From an uncultured Ellagibacter sp. (GTDB lineage Bacteria > Actinomycetota > Coriobacteriia > Coriobacteriales > Eggerthellaceae), in contig NZ_CAKTTZ010000024.1 in the NCBI RefSeq assembly GCF_934617235.1, forward strand, positions 1 through 38,595: a stretch of DNA of 38,595 bases. The letters are read 5' to 3'. Numbering within the stretch: the stretch's first letter is position 1; every line of letters begins with the position of its first letter. Both the position numbers and the translations under genes were made by a program. Under the pieces are notes generated by a model. The model saw only the letters and a list, made by a program, of their open reading frames with translations. It had not been told where the DNA came from and did not search any database. Positions 1 through 7,944 of the stretch are shown here, in pieces.

Positions 1-183
1 GTAGCATTCGCCTGGCAAGGGTGGCCGGCGGTTCCGGCGATGGCCCTTGATACACCACAAATCGGGACGCGATCCGCGATGACGCTCGGCGCCGGCTTCA
101 CGATGGTGGTCGTGGGGTTCGGTTTTCATAAGTTGAACACCCTCATTCCCCGAGAGGGGTCGTTGTCGATGCTAATCAGTTGA
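1..183 (+). CDS. C-terminal fragment of an unidentified protein (5' end outside window)
   Basis: A frame is open from the first base to a TGA at 181-183, giving about 60 residues. It contains one hydrophobic stretch (around TLGAGFTMVVVGFGF) that could be a last membrane segment. I do not recognise the family. The other two plus-strand frames are interrupted. It ends 112 bases before the purN start. It may simply be a chance open frame in GC-rich DNA. Confidence 0.25.
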   Translation, partial: VAFAWQGWPAVPAMALDTPQIGTRSAMTLGAGFTMVVVGFGFHKLNTLIPREGSLSMLIS

Positions 184-294
184 CGCTTGCGCTTCTGCGG
201 CGGAATCGGCGCGCCTTTTGCGTATACTGTTTGTTGCTGTGTCGCCGGCCCATTCTTTCGATGGCTCGGCTCATCTTGCGGAAAGGGCGGTTAC

Positions 295-909
295 GTGACC
301 GACAGACTTAAGATTGGCGTGCTGCTTTCGGGCAGCGGAACGAACTTGCAGGCGATCATCGACGCGGTCGCCGAGGGCTTGCCCCTCGACATCGTGCTCG
401 TCGTGTCGTCGCGCCCCGATGCGTACGGCATCGAGCGCGCGCATGCGGCGGGAATCCCCACGCTCGTGATGAATCGCGAGAAGTACGCCGACGTGCTCGC
501 CGCCGACGCACAGATCGTCGAGGCGCTTCGGGAAGCGGGCGCGGAATACGTGGTCATGGCGGGCTACATGCGCAAGGTGACCTCCGTTATGCTCGACGCG
601 TTCCCCAACCGCGTGCTCAACCTGCACCCGGCGCTCCTGCCGTCGTTCAAGGGCGCGCACGCCATCGCCGACGCGTTCAACGCAGGCGTGAAGGTGACGG
701 GCGTCACGGTGCATTTCGCGAACGCCGACTACGATAAGGGCCCTATCGTCGCGCAGCGCGCGGTCGCAGTGGCCGAAGACGACACGCTCGACACCCTCGA
801 GGCGAAGATCCACGACGTGGAGCACGTTCTCTATCCCGAGGTCCTCGGGCTGATCGCCGAAGGGCGCGTCGCCGTCGACCCCTCCACAAACAAAGTTCAC
901 ATCAGCTGA
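295..909 (+). CDS. purN: phosphoribosylglycinamide formyltransferase (PurN)
   Basis: Transfers a formyl group from 10-formyl-tetrahydrofolate to glycinamide ribonucleotide, the third step of de novo purine synthesis, in the cytoplasm. The product is 204 residues, the usual size. The N-terminus has the expected LKIGVLLSGSGTNLQAI; the catalytic Asn/His lie in NLHPALLPSFKGAHA and the catalytic Asp in ADYDKGPIVAQ. The frame is open further upstream to about 187, but that extension has no family similarity. A GTG at 295 behind a GGAAAGGGCGG ribosome-binding site gives a normal N-terminus, so it is chosen. The next purine gene, purH, follows after one intervening gene on the same strand. The tail after LIAEGRVAVD is short and ordinary. 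Confidence 0.93.
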   Translation: MTDRLKIGVLLSGSGTNLQAIIDAVAEGLPLDIVLVVSSRPDAYGIERAHAAGIPTLVMNREKYADVLAADAQIVEALREAGAEYVVMAGYMRKVTSVMLDAFPNRVLNLHPALLPSFKGAHAIADAFNAGVKVTGVTVHFANADYDKGPIVAQRAVAVAEDDTLDTLEAKIHDVEHVLYPEVLGLIAEGRVAVDPSTNKVHIS

Positions 910-1069
910 AGGTAAGTGCGATGCAGCTTCTTGCGGTGGCGCCGGCAAGTGCGGCGTCCCCCTTGCGGCGGCATCGACCATAAGATGCCGGCCCCGTGAC
1001 GGCATCGATAGTGCGGCGCTTCGGCCCCTGCGGCGGCGTCGGGAAAACGGTTTGAGAAAGGATATCTCC

Positions 1070-2059
1070 ATGAACAAGGCCGTGTTGCAATCCGTCATCG
1101 ACGACTTGAAGGCGGGCCTGACCCCGCAGCTCTCGTCGGATGATTTCCCCTGCTTCTCCGCAGAAGCGCTCGCGGGAAACAACCACGTTGCCCCCGAATA
1201 TCTCGACGTCATCGCGAAGAGCCTGACCGATGCCGACATCCCCACGTTCGAGCGCGCCATCCGCGCCGTCGACGAGGGCGACCTGGCGTGGCTCGGCTTC
1301 AAGGTGATCTACGACGCCGCCGAGGCGCAGAAGAACACCGACAACGAGGTCACGAAGAAGTACGGCGACCAGGGTTCCGCCGACGGCGAGCCGCTCGTCT
1401 TCTTCTGCAACGACGCGAAGGAAATCGTGTCCTCGCGCACACCGAGCCCGCGCGACATGTTCCAGATGAAGGACGTCACGCGCGGCCCCTCGATGCACAA
1501 TGAGCAGTTCGAGGGCCTGACCTGGCGCTCCGTCGCGCTGTTCGACCAGGTGCACGTGTGGCTTTTGGGCGCCTCCGACGCTGCGAGCGAGCTTTCCGCG
1601 CTTGCGACCCACGTCGGCTTCAAGGTGACGGTCGTTGACTACGACCCCGCCTACATCTCCGAGGAGCGCTTCCCCGACGCCGCGCGCATCGAGCTTCCGG
1701 GCGACAACTTCGACGGCCTCGACGAGTACCACGCCGCCCCCGCCGATTACGTCTGCGTGCTCACGCGCGGGCACATGTTCGACCCCGAGTCGTGCGTGTG
1801 GGCGGTTCGCCACAACGTGCACTACGTGGGCATGATGGGCTGCAAGGGGAAGAACACCACGGTCCACGACCTCGTGACCTCGCGCGGTGTCACCGAGGAG
1901 CAGTGGAATTCCATCAAGCGCCCCATCGGTTTGAAGTTCGGTGCCAAGACGCCCGCCGAATTGGCGATCGCTATCGTCGCCGAGCTCATCGACGTGCGCT
2001 ACAAGGAGCGCTACAGTGATGAGGCTCGCGAAAGGCACGACCAGTCGCTTGGACGATAG
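1070..2059 (+). CDS. XdhC/CoxI-family protein between purine genes
   Basis: 329 residues. The C-terminal half (from about residue 160) is a Rossmann-like XdhC domain: VHVWLLGASDAASELSALA replaces the usual nucleotide-binding GAGHVA-type loop. It is followed by VTVVDYDP, EERFPDA, the VLTRGHMFDPES segment, VGMMGCKGK and the closing GAKTPAELAIAIVAELI. Known members bind molybdenum cofactor and help sulfurate or insert it into xanthine dehydrogenase-type enzymes. The N-terminal half is not the typical Cys-containing XdhC/CoxI domain and I cannot assign it. ATG 1070 is preceded by GAAAGGA; a TTG six codons earlier lies upstream of that site and is less likely. It sits between purN and purH, with no molybdenum hydroxylase in the window, so its real partner is unknown. 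Confidence 0.8.
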   Translation: MNKAVLQSVIDDLKAGLTPQLSSDDFPCFSAEALAGNNHVAPEYLDVIAKSLTDADIPTFERAIRAVDEGDLAWLGFKVIYDAAEAQKNTDNEVTKKYGDQGSADGEPLVFFCNDAKEIVSSRTPSPRDMFQMKDVTRGPSMHNEQFEGLTWRSVALFDQVHVWLLGASDAASELSALATHVGFKVTVVDYDPAYISEERFPDAARIELPGDNFDGLDEYHAAPADYVCVLTRGHMFDPESCVWAVRHNVHYVGMMGCKGKNTTVHDLVTSRGVTEEQWNSIKRPIGLKFGAKTPAELAIAIVAELIDVRYKERYSDEARERHDQSLGR

Positions 2060-2148
2060 CGACCGCCTTCCTGACTTGCGCGAAGTGTGCGGCGAGCGTG
2101 GGGCCGCGCACCCGTAAAGAAGTTCCAACCCTTGAGAGGAGACCATAC

Positions 2149-3759
2149 ATGGCTGATCCCAAAATCAAACGCGTCCTCATGTCGGTGACCGACAAGACGG
2201 GCGTCGTCGACTTCGCGCGTGCGCTGCACGACGAGTTCGGCGCGGAAATCATCTCGACGGGCGGTACCGCGAAGGTCATCGCCGAGGCGGGCGTGCCGGT
2301 GACCCCCATCGACGAGGTGACGCATTTTCCCGAGATGATGGACGGCCGTGTGAAGACGCTGCACCCGATGGTGCACGGCGGGCTTTTGGCGAAGCGCGAC
2401 AACCCCCAGCATATGGCCGAAGCCGCCGAGCACGGCATCCAGATGATCGACATGGTCGTCGTGAACCTGTACGCCTTCGAGAAGACGGTGGAATCCGGCG
2501 CCGATTTCGGCACCTGCATCGAGAACATCGACATCGGCGGCCCGTCGATGCTGCGCAGCGCCGCGAAGAACTTCGAGAGCGTGGCTGTGGTCACCGACCC
2601 CGAAAGCTATGACGACATCCTGGCCGAGATGCGCGGCAACGACGGCGCCACGAAGCGCGTGACCCGCGCCCGCCTGGCCCTGAACGTCTTCGAGACCACG
2701 AGCTCCTACGACGGGGCCATCGCCGACTGGATGTTCGAGCAGCTCGCCGAGGAGGACGACTCCCTTGAGGCTGAGGGCGAAGGTGAGTTCCCTGACTACT
2801 ACGATCTGTATATGGTCAAGCAGCAGGGGCTGCGCTACGGCGAGAACCCGCATCAGGAAGCCGCCTTCTACCGCCTGCCTGACTTCGAGAGCGAGCACAG
2901 CCTCGTGAACGCCGAGCAGCTCAACGGCAAGGAGCTCTCCTACAACAACATCCTCGACACCGACGCCTGCTGGTCGCTCGTGCGCGAGTTCGACGAGCCT
3001 GCCGTGGTCATCTTGAAGCACCAGAACCCGTGCGGATCGGCCACTGCCGAGAGTGTCGTTGCGGCCTTCGACAAGGCCTTCGCGTGCGACCCGAAGAGCG
3101 CCTACGGTGGAATCATCGCGGCAAACCGCGAGGTCACGAAGGACATGGTCGATCACATCAACGAGAACCATCTCTTCGTGGAGGTGCTCATCGCGCCCTC
3201 GTTCGCGCCTGACGCGCTCGAGCTTCTGCAGCAGAAGAAGAACCTGCGCGTGCTCGCCACCGGCGGCGTCGACGCGCCTTCCGCGCTCGAGTTCCGCTCG
3301 GTTGACGGCGGCATTCTCGTGCAGGACGTCGACCGCGTCGCCGAGGACCCCGCCACCTTCACGGTGCCCACCGACCGCAAGCCGACCGACGAGGAGATGC
3401 ACGAGCTGCTCTTTGCGTGGCGCGTCTGCAAGGGCGTGAAGAGCAACGCCATCCTCGTGTCGCGCGACCATGCGGGCATCGGCATGGGCCCCGGTCAGCC
3501 GAACCGCGTCGATTCCGCGCTCATCGCGTGCAAGCGTGCCCACGAGGCGTGCAATCGCATGGGCGTGCCGGCGGAGGGCTTGGTGTGCGCGTCGGATGCG
3601 TTCTTCCCCTTCCGCGACAATGTGGACACGCTGTCCGAGTGGGGCGTGACCGCCATCATCCAGCCGGGCGGCTCCATCCGCGACGAGGAGTGCATCCAGG
3701 CTGCCAACGAGCATGGCATCGCCATGGTCTTCACCGGGCATCGCCACTTCCGCCACTAG
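2149..3759 (+). CDS. purH: bifunctional AICAR transformylase / IMP cyclohydrolase (PurH)
   Basis: Catalyses the last two steps of purine synthesis: formylation of AICAR and ring closure to IMP. The product is 536 residues, close to the family size. The N-terminal MGS-like cyclohydrolase domain (about residues 1-150) shows VTDKTGVVDFARAL, STGGTAKVI and DGRVKTLHPMVHGGLLA. The transformylase domain follows with LRYGENPHQEAAFYR, the catalytic KHQNPCGSA, FFPFRDNVD, IQPGGSIRDEE and the C-terminal FTGHRHFRH. ATG 2149 has a strong GAGAGGAG site upstream; an in-frame extension to 2098 lacks conservation. It is the last gene of a plus-strand group with purN and the XdhC-like gene and is followed by a clear terminator. 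Confidence 0.95.
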   Translation: MADPKIKRVLMSVTDKTGVVDFARALHDEFGAEIISTGGTAKVIAEAGVPVTPIDEVTHFPEMMDGRVKTLHPMVHGGLLAKRDNPQHMAEAAEHGIQMIDMVVVNLYAFEKTVESGADFGTCIENIDIGGPSMLRSAAKNFESVAVVTDPESYDDILAEMRGNDGATKRVTRARLALNVFETTSSYDGAIADWMFEQLAEEDDSLEAEGEGEFPDYYDLYMVKQQGLRYGENPHQEAAFYRLPDFESEHSLVNAEQLNGKELSYNNILDTDACWSLVREFDEPAVVILKHQNPCGSATAESVVAAFDKAFACDPKSAYGGIIAANREVTKDMVDHINENHLFVEVLIAPSFAPDALELLQQKKNLRVLATGGVDAPSALEFRSVDGGILVQDVDRVAEDPATFTVPTDRKPTDEEMHELLFAWRVCKGVKSNAILVSRDHAGIGMGPGQPNRVDSALIACKRAHEACNRMGVPAEGLVCASDAFFPFRDNVDTLSEWGVTAIIQPGGSIRDEECIQAANEHGIAMVFTGHRHFRH

Positions 3760-3825
3760 AAAGCGCTCGCAACCCTGGGTCGCAGTCGTTGGCCGTACAT
3801 CTGCGGCAAATCGAACGCTTATCAC

Positions 3826-3867
3826 GAAGCGCCTCGCGGTTCAATCCCGCGAGGCGCTTCGGGTTTT
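3826..3867 (+). terminator. Rho-independent terminator after purH
   Basis: A perfect 14-bp stem (GAAGCGCCTCGCGG at 3826-3839 with its complement at 3847-3860) with a 7-base loop is followed by GGGTTTT. It lies 66 bases after the purH stop and before the convergent toxin gene. Confidence 0.8.
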
Positions 3868-3917
3868 AGGATAGTAGCACATTTGGGGTACGTTGCCGAC
3901 GGCCCATTCCCAGAGCT

Positions 3918-4214
3918 TTACCTGACGTTTTCGTAGTGAGTCCACATGCTGATGATCTTCACGTAGCCTTCGTAGCTCTTTCCCCCTGTCTCATGAGGCT
4001 CGCTCACCACCTGGTACACGAACCTGTGCTGGAGGCTGATCCTGCGGGAGTAGGCACCCTCGAGGTTACCCTTGAGGGGCTCGAACGCCGGCGGCTTTGC
4101 GAAGGGCTCCGACCGGACCACTTCGATAAGCGATTTCGCCTTCTTGTCGAGCCCGGCGGCCGTGAGTTTCTTCTTGTCCTTGCTGGCTTGCTTGGTGTAA
4201 ACGATTTCCCACAC
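3918..4214 (-). CDS. yoeB: YoeB-family toxin (ribosome-dependent mRNA interferase)
   Basis: 98 residues of the Txe/YoeB branch of the RelE superfamily, whose members cut mRNA in the ribosomal A site when freed from their antitoxin. Typical features visible are the start WEIVYTKQASKDKKKL, the central PFAKPPAFEPLKGNLEGAYSR, and the basic RRISLQHRFVYQV segment followed by a C-terminal SMWTHYE (family pattern MWTHY). Translation starts at a GTG only three bases after the antitoxin stop codon, so the two are co-transcribed and probably translationally coupled. The acidic loop SEPHETGGKSYEG is slightly longer than in the E. coli protein. All expected catalytic-region residues (Arg, His, Tyr) are present, so the toxin looks functional. 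Confidence 0.9.
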   Translation of the reverse strand: MWEIVYTKQASKDKKKLTAAGLDKKAKSLIEVVRSEPFAKPPAFEPLKGNLEGAYSRRISLQHRFVYQVVSEPHETGGKSYEGYVKIISMWTHYENVR

Positions 4215-4217
4215 GGG

Positions 4218-4469
4218 CTACCACTCCTGCTCGTCTTCGGGGACGCACTCCGAGATCGGGGTGTTCATGCCCTCGACGATGAGGCTGGCCATGCCCGGGA
4301 TGCTGTTGAGGTAGAGTGTCTCTTCGATAGCGGACCACTCGTCCTCTCCGATGAGGACGGCGCCCTTGCCCTTGCTGGTGGTGATGGCGATGGGGGCACA
4401 GTTCTCGTTCACGCTCGCGATGAGGTTGTAGATGTCCTTTCTTGCCGCCGTTGCTGTTACCGAGCCCAT
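4218..4469 (-). CDS. yefM: YefM/Phd-family antitoxin
   Basis: 83 residues. The N-terminal Phd/YefM DNA-binding fold is visible as VTATAARKDIYNLIASVNE, then PIAITTSKGKGAVLIGEDEWSAIEETLYL, ending in an acidic tail (PEDEQEW) of the type that wraps the toxin. It is the first gene of the minus-strand pair with yoeB. ATG at 4469 has a strong GAGGAGG site. It should repress its own promoter together with the toxin; the palindrome just upstream fits that role. Confidence 0.88.
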   Translation of the reverse strand: MGSVTATAARKDIYNLIASVNENCAPIAITTSKGKGAVLIGEDEWSAIEETLYLNSIPGMASLIVEGMNTPISECVPEDEQEW

Positions 4470-4480
4470 GCTTCCTCCTC

Positions 4481-4534
4481 TATACGTACGATTTTCCGTA
4501 CGTATATACTAGCGTGCGTGAAAGCGTACGTCAA
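4481..4534 (-). promoter_or_regulatory. yefM-yoeB promoter with overlapping palindromic operator
   Basis: On the minus strand a -35 box TTGACG (4529-4534) and a -10 box TAGTAT (4506-4511) are separated by 17 bases. Immediately downstream is a perfect inverted repeat, TATACGTACG (4481-4490) and its complement (4497-4506), overlapping the end of the -10 box. A further CGTACG core lies at the -35 box (4525-4530). This arrangement fits autorepression by a YefM-YoeB complex binding two adjacent sites. Confidence 0.75.
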
Positions 4535-4645
4535 TCTTTTGAGTGAATTGCTCATCTCGATGTTTTTGTGACGAGGCGCATTTCATCTGCTTGCATCCGA
4601 ACTTGTCGTTTCGTCAACGTACTCCGATAAAGAGCCCCTTCACGT

Positions 4646-4666
4646 GCCCCGCCGGTTCGGCGGGGC
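4646..4666. other. GC-rich hairpin upstream of the membrane protein gene
   Basis: A perfect 9-bp stem GCCCCGCCG with a GTT loop. It is not followed by a T-run on either strand, so it is at best a weak terminator insulating the toxin-antitoxin region from the next gene. Confidence 0.35.
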
Positions 4667-4751
4667 GTTATACTATGCGGGCGTTTCTTTTCGATTGAAT
4701 GTGCACCGCACGTGCTGCGGAGCACCTGCTAGATAGGATTACCCGCAAACT

Positions 4752-5927
4752 GTGAAGTTCAGCATCAGAAATCTGCTGGTCGGCCTCGTGCTCATCATCG
4801 TGTTGGCGGTGGTGTTCTTGCGGGGCGACCAGCTGGCCGAGCTCGTCGAGACCATGCAGCGCGGCTCTACGATTCCGCTCGTCGCGGCGATTCTCACCCA
4901 GCTGTGCAAGTACGTCTCGCAGAGCTTCGCGTACTCGTCGTGCTTTCGCGCGGTGGGGGAGCATATGGCCCCGCGCACCACGCTGCCGCTCGTGTTCGGC
5001 ACCTTCTTCATGAACACGATCGCGCCGTCGCTCAATCTGGCGGGCACTACGCTTGTGGTCGATGACGCGCGCCGCCGCGGAATCTCGCCCGGCAAGGCCA
5101 CGTCGGCGGCTCTGCTTATGCAGATCACGATCGACGGCGCTTTCTGCACCATCATGATCTTGGCGTTCCTTATCCTGCTGGTCACGGTGGGCCTTTCCCC
5201 CGTGTGGTTCCTTTTGGGCATGGTGGTGATGCTGCTTGTGGGCTGCATGATCGGCGTGCTCGTCTTGGGCCGCAAGCGCCCGGCGCTCATGTTGAAGATC
5301 CTGCGCCCCATCGAGCGACTGGTGAACCGCATCCGCGGCCTGTTCAGAAAGCCGCCCTTAAAACCCTGGGTCGAGAACATCGCCTCCACGTTTTCCGAGG
5401 CGGCGGGCCTGATCGGCCACAGCCCGAAGCCAACGCTTAAGGCTTACGGTTGCTCGCTTATCGCGTCGACGTGCGAGCTGAGCTGCTTCGCGCTTGTGGG
5501 CGTGGCGTTCGGCGTGACAAACCCCGAGGTTCTCATCTGCGGTTATGTGGTGGCGACGCTGTTTGCCATGATCTCGATCACGCCGCAGGGTGTCGGCGTC
5601 GTGGAGGCAGCCGTGGTCGTGGCGTTCACCATGTTCGGCGAGACGGCGGCAGCGGGCACGGCGATCGGTCTTGTGTATCGCGGCATCGTGTTCTGGATGC
5701 CGTTCTTGATCGGCGCCATCCTCATCCAGCGCACGAAGACCTTCCAGGGCGAGGGCAAGAAGGCCATGGAAGGCACCGAGAAGAACCGTCTGGAAGGCGC
5801 CGACAAGATGGCGAAGGAAATCGACGCGATGGTGCAGGCTGGCACGGGCGCCATCCTCCCTGTGCCCGAGCGCGAGGAGCCTCGCAAGCGTCGCGGTGGC
5901 ACCGACCGCCCCTCGCGAGGGAGATAA
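4752..5927 (+). CDS. lysylphosphatidylglycerol synthase transmembrane-region family protein (UPF0104 type)
   Basis: 391 residues with about seven or eight hydrophobic segments, among them LLVGLVLIIVLAVVFL, TIDGAFCTIMILAFLILLV, VVMLLVGCMIGVLVL and a C-terminal pair. Family hallmarks are the NTIAPSLNLAG loop in the first half and the SITPQGVGVVEAAVVVAF segment (consensus PGGlGvvE) in the second half. This is the flippase-like membrane domain also found in MprF; on its own its role is unclear, possibly lipid translocation. The C-terminus is a charged cytoplasmic tail rich in Lys, Glu and Arg. Translation probably starts at a GTG with only a weak ribosome-binding site (TAGGAT). No MprF aminoacyltransferase domain is attached. 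Confidence 0.72.
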   Translation: MKFSIRNLLVGLVLIIVLAVVFLRGDQLAELVETMQRGSTIPLVAAILTQLCKYVSQSFAYSSCFRAVGEHMAPRTTLPLVFGTFFMNTIAPSLNLAGTTLVVDDARRRGISPGKATSAALLMQITIDGAFCTIMILAFLILLVTVGLSPVWFLLGMVVMLLVGCMIGVLVLGRKRPALMLKILRPIERLVNRIRGLFRKPPLKPWVENIASTFSEAAGLIGHSPKPTLKAYGCSLIASTCELSCFALVGVAFGVTNPEVLICGYVVATLFAMISITPQGVGVVEAAVVVAFTMFGETAAAGTAIGLVYRGIVFWMPFLIGAILIQRTKTFQGEGKKAMEGTEKNRLEGADKMAKEIDAMVQAGTGAILPVPEREEPRKRRGGTDRPSRGR

Positions 5928-6086
5928 CTGATAGCAGGCCGGGGACCTGACCTCTGTCTCAGCAAGGTGAATGCCCCTCGGTGATTCTTGTCCCAGCAAA
6001 GCGGGGCAAATCGCCTGACCTCCGTGTTCCCATCCGTCTCGCCACCAACCTGTTTCGCCCGCATGCAACTGAAGGAGCGTCATTCT

Positions 6087-6521
6087 GTGAGTTTCAACGA
6101 ACTGCTGGGAATCACCTTCCCCGAGGCGAGCGGCACGCTTGTGCGGGGCGAGCTTCCCATCACCGATGCCATCCGCCAGCCTTACGGCTTCGTGCACGGG
6201 GGTGCGACGATTACGCTGCTCGAAGCGGTGGCGAGCCTCGGCACAGGGCTTCAGACTGACCTGTCGCGCGAGCTGTCCTTCGGGGTGAACGTGAATGTCA
6301 CGCACCGCAAGAGCGGTGTCGACGGCACGCTTCATGGCGAAGCTGCACTCGACCGCGAGGAGAAAAGCTCGAAGGGTTACCGCAAGCTGTTTTGGAACGT
6401 GTGCGCGAGAGACGATGCGGGCGACGTCATTTCGGAAGGCGTCGTCATGTGCATGATCGTGCCGCGGCAAGCAGCCATCGACAACCCGCACCTCGAAAGC
6501 TCCCCGAACATTTTTCGATAA
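6087..6521 (+). CDS. PaaI-type hotdog-fold thioesterase
   Basis: 144 residues with a single hotdog fold. The active-site helix reads QPYGFVHGGATITLLEAVASLGT, with the HGG turn and the Glu expected for PaaI/MenI-type acyl-CoA thioesterases. NVTHRKSGVDGTLHGEA forms the following strands. The substrate is unknown; phenylacetyl-CoA-type and DHNA-CoA thioesterases share this pattern. GTG 6087 is chosen because AAGGAG lies nine bases upstream. The frame is open further upstream, but that sequence (5988-6086) is not family-like. The 160-base spacer before it contains two similar CCTGACCTC-containing segments at about 5947 and 6016. Confidence 0.8.
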   Translation: MSFNELLGITFPEASGTLVRGELPITDAIRQPYGFVHGGATITLLEAVASLGTGLQTDLSRELSFGVNVNVTHRKSGVDGTLHGEAALDREEKSSKGYRKLFWNVCARDDAGDVISEGVVMCMIVPRQAAIDNPHLESSPNIFR

Positions 6522-6709
6522 GGTCGCCAGCCACAAGTGCAGGGTTTCGCAGCAGTTGGGCTTTCGTGCCGCGCGGAGAGCGAGATGGGGCTTCTACTCG
6601 CGAAAATGAAAAGCAGGTGCCGGCCGGCTCTCGTCCCTCCGTCTGCGTTTTCGTGCGAACGTCGGAAGTGCCGGCGCCGACACGTTCCCCTTCTCTTGAA
6701 AAATAGGGG

Positions 6710-6737
6710 TTGCCAAGCGAATCCGTTATGGTAATAT
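6710..6737 (+). promoter_or_regulatory. Promoter of tRNA-Pro
   Basis: TTGCCA and TAATAT hexamers separated by 16 bases, with the -10 box ending 26 bases before the mature tRNA. Confidence 0.6.
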
Positions 6738-6763
6738 ATCGTTTGCTGTCGCAAGCAGCACCT

Positions 6764-6840
6764 CGGGATGTGGCTCAGCTTGGTAGAGCGCTGCGTTCGG
6801 GACGCAGAGGCCGCAGGTTCAAATCCTGTCATCCCGACCA
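6764..6840 (+). tRNA. tRNA-Pro (anticodon CGG)
   Basis: Complete cloverleaf with acceptor CGGGATG/CATCCCG, D-stem, anticodon stem CTGCG/CGCAG with loop TTCGGGA (anticodon CGG), and T-arm with GGTTCAAATCC. The CCA end is encoded. It appears as a single gene with its own promoter and terminator. Confidence 0.95.
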
Positions 6841-6849
6841 TCGAACTTA

Positions 6850-6886
6850 AAACGGTGGTCTCCTCGGAGGCCGCCGTTTTTCTTTT
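6850..6886 (+). terminator. Terminator after tRNA-Pro
   Basis: A 13-bp stem (AACGGTGGTCTCC with its near-complement, one wobble) and a short loop are followed by TTTTTCTTTT. Confidence 0.8.
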
Positions 6887-7021
6887 CTGCAGGCTGTTTC
6901 GCATATGTTAATTCTGTCCATCTGCGTCGTTATTCCCCAGTTGTGATACCCTTTCTGCTCAGCGCGAACACTGCATCTAACGGCGGCATCGTCGCATACA
7001 GGAACGTATTTGGAGGAATGT

Positions 7022-7285
7022 ATGAAGATCTTTGGCATGGGCACTCCGGAATTGCTCATCATCCTTGCAGTCATCCTGCTCATCTTCGGGCCGAAGAATC
7101 TCCCGAAGCTCGGCAGCGCCCTCGGCAAGACCGTGAAGAACCTGCGCGACGGCATGGGCGCCGGCAAGAAGGACAAGAAGGAAATCGAAGAGGCTGAAGA
7201 CGAGGAAGAAGTCGAGGAAGTCGAAGAGGAAGAGGCGCCCGCAAAGAAGACCGTGAAGAAGACGGTCAAGAAGAAGAGCGAGTAA
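7022..7285 (+). CDS. tatA: Twin-arginine translocase subunit TatA
   Basis: 87 residues. One N-terminal membrane helix (GTPELLIILAVILLIF) is followed by the FGP hinge and an amphipathic helix (KNLPKLGSALGKTVKNLRDGM), the classic TatA/TatE layout. TatA oligomers form the pore that exports folded proteins carrying twin-arginine signals. The tail is unusual only in its charge: an acidic run of Glu/Asp followed by Lys-rich KKTVKKTVKKK. The GGAGG site five bases before ATG 7022 fixes the start. No tatC or tatB is adjacent. Neither Mop enzyme in this window has a twin-arginine signal, so no functional link to them is implied. Confidence 0.9.
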   Translation: MKIFGMGTPELLIILAVILLIFGPKNLPKLGSALGKTVKNLRDGMGAGKKDKKEIEEAEDEEEVEEVEEEEAPAKKTVKKTVKKKSE

Positions 7286-7308
7286 AAGCCCATCTACATC
7301 GATGGTTT

Positions 7309-7342
7309 TGCGGCGCGCGCGGTGGTGTAAGCGTGCGCCGCA
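7309..7342 (+). terminator. Possible weak terminator after tatA
   Basis: TGCGGCGC pairs with GCGCCGCA across an 18-base loop 24 bases after the tatA stop. No proper T-run follows, so termination is uncertain. Confidence 0.35.
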
Positions 7343-7430
7343 TTCGTATGTTTAATCCCAAATGGCGGGATTGACTGGGAAAACGGTGCATCCGACGATG
7401 CGCCGCTTCGTGTTTTTGAAGGGACTGACC

Positions 7431-7901
7431 ATGGCAGACAGCAATTACATCCTGACGCCGGAGGGCCGCCAGAAGCTTGAAGAAGAGCTTCACTATCTCG
7501 AGACCGAGAAGCGCGCCGAGGTGGGCGAGCGTATTAAAATCGCTCGCGAGTTCGGCGACATCTCCGAGAACTCCGAATACGACGATGCGAAAAACGAGCA
7601 GGGCATGATGGAAGCCCGCATCGCCGAAATCGGCCGCATCCTTTCCGAAGCGACCGTCGTCGAAGCGCCGAAACGCTCCTCGAAGGTGTCCATCGGCTCC
7701 ACCGTCACTGTGGACATGGGTGGCCGCGAGCGCGTCTTCACTATCGTGGGCGGTGCCGAGGCAGATGTGGCTGCTGGCAAGATTTCCAACGAATCTCCTG
7801 TTGGCGCAGCGCTTCTTGGCAACAAGAAGGGTGACGAGGTCGAGACCACCGGCCCGACTGGTCGCGTCATCAAGATGACGATCCTCAAAATCGAGCATTA
7901 A
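7431..7901 (+). CDS. greA: Transcription elongation factor GreA
   Basis: 156 residues, the usual length. GreA enters the RNA polymerase secondary channel and stimulates cleavage of backtracked transcripts. The N-terminal coiled coil carries the acidic tip in GDISENSEYDDAKNEQ. The C-terminal FKBP-like domain includes VGAALLGNKKGDEV and ends TILKIEH. ATG 7431 is preceded by GAAGGGA; the frame is open about 70 bases upstream but without conserved sequence. A strong hairpin follows the stop. Confidence 0.95.
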   Translation: MADSNYILTPEGRQKLEEELHYLETEKRAEVGERIKIAREFGDISENSEYDDAKNEQGMMEARIAEIGRILSEATVVEAPKRSSKVSIGSTVTVDMGGRERVFTIVGGAEADVAAGKISNESPVGAALLGNKKGDEVETTGPTGRVIKMTILKIEH

Positions 7902-7903
7902 TG

Positions 7904-7931
7904 ATTGCGCGTGCCTTGAGGCACGCGCAAT
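7904..7931 (+). terminator. Strong hairpin immediately after greA
   Basis: A perfect 12-bp stem, ATTGCGCGTGCC with its complement, and a TTGA loop, starting three bases after the stop codon. Only AATTGT follows, not a T-run. It probably terminates or stabilises the greA transcript. Confidence 0.5.
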
Positions 7932-7944
7932 TGTCGACGCTGCG

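Noticed and set aside
187..294. N-terminal extension of PurN
   Set aside because: The extra residues have no family similarity, while GTG 295 has a ribosome-binding site and gives the normal N-terminus.
2011..3825. Long open frame antisense to purH
   Set aside because: It mirrors the codon pattern of purH in GC-rich DNA, is rich in Arg/His/Val/Gly, and matches no family. The same applies to long antisense frames over lysS, clpC, mopB1, mopB2, ispD and cysS.
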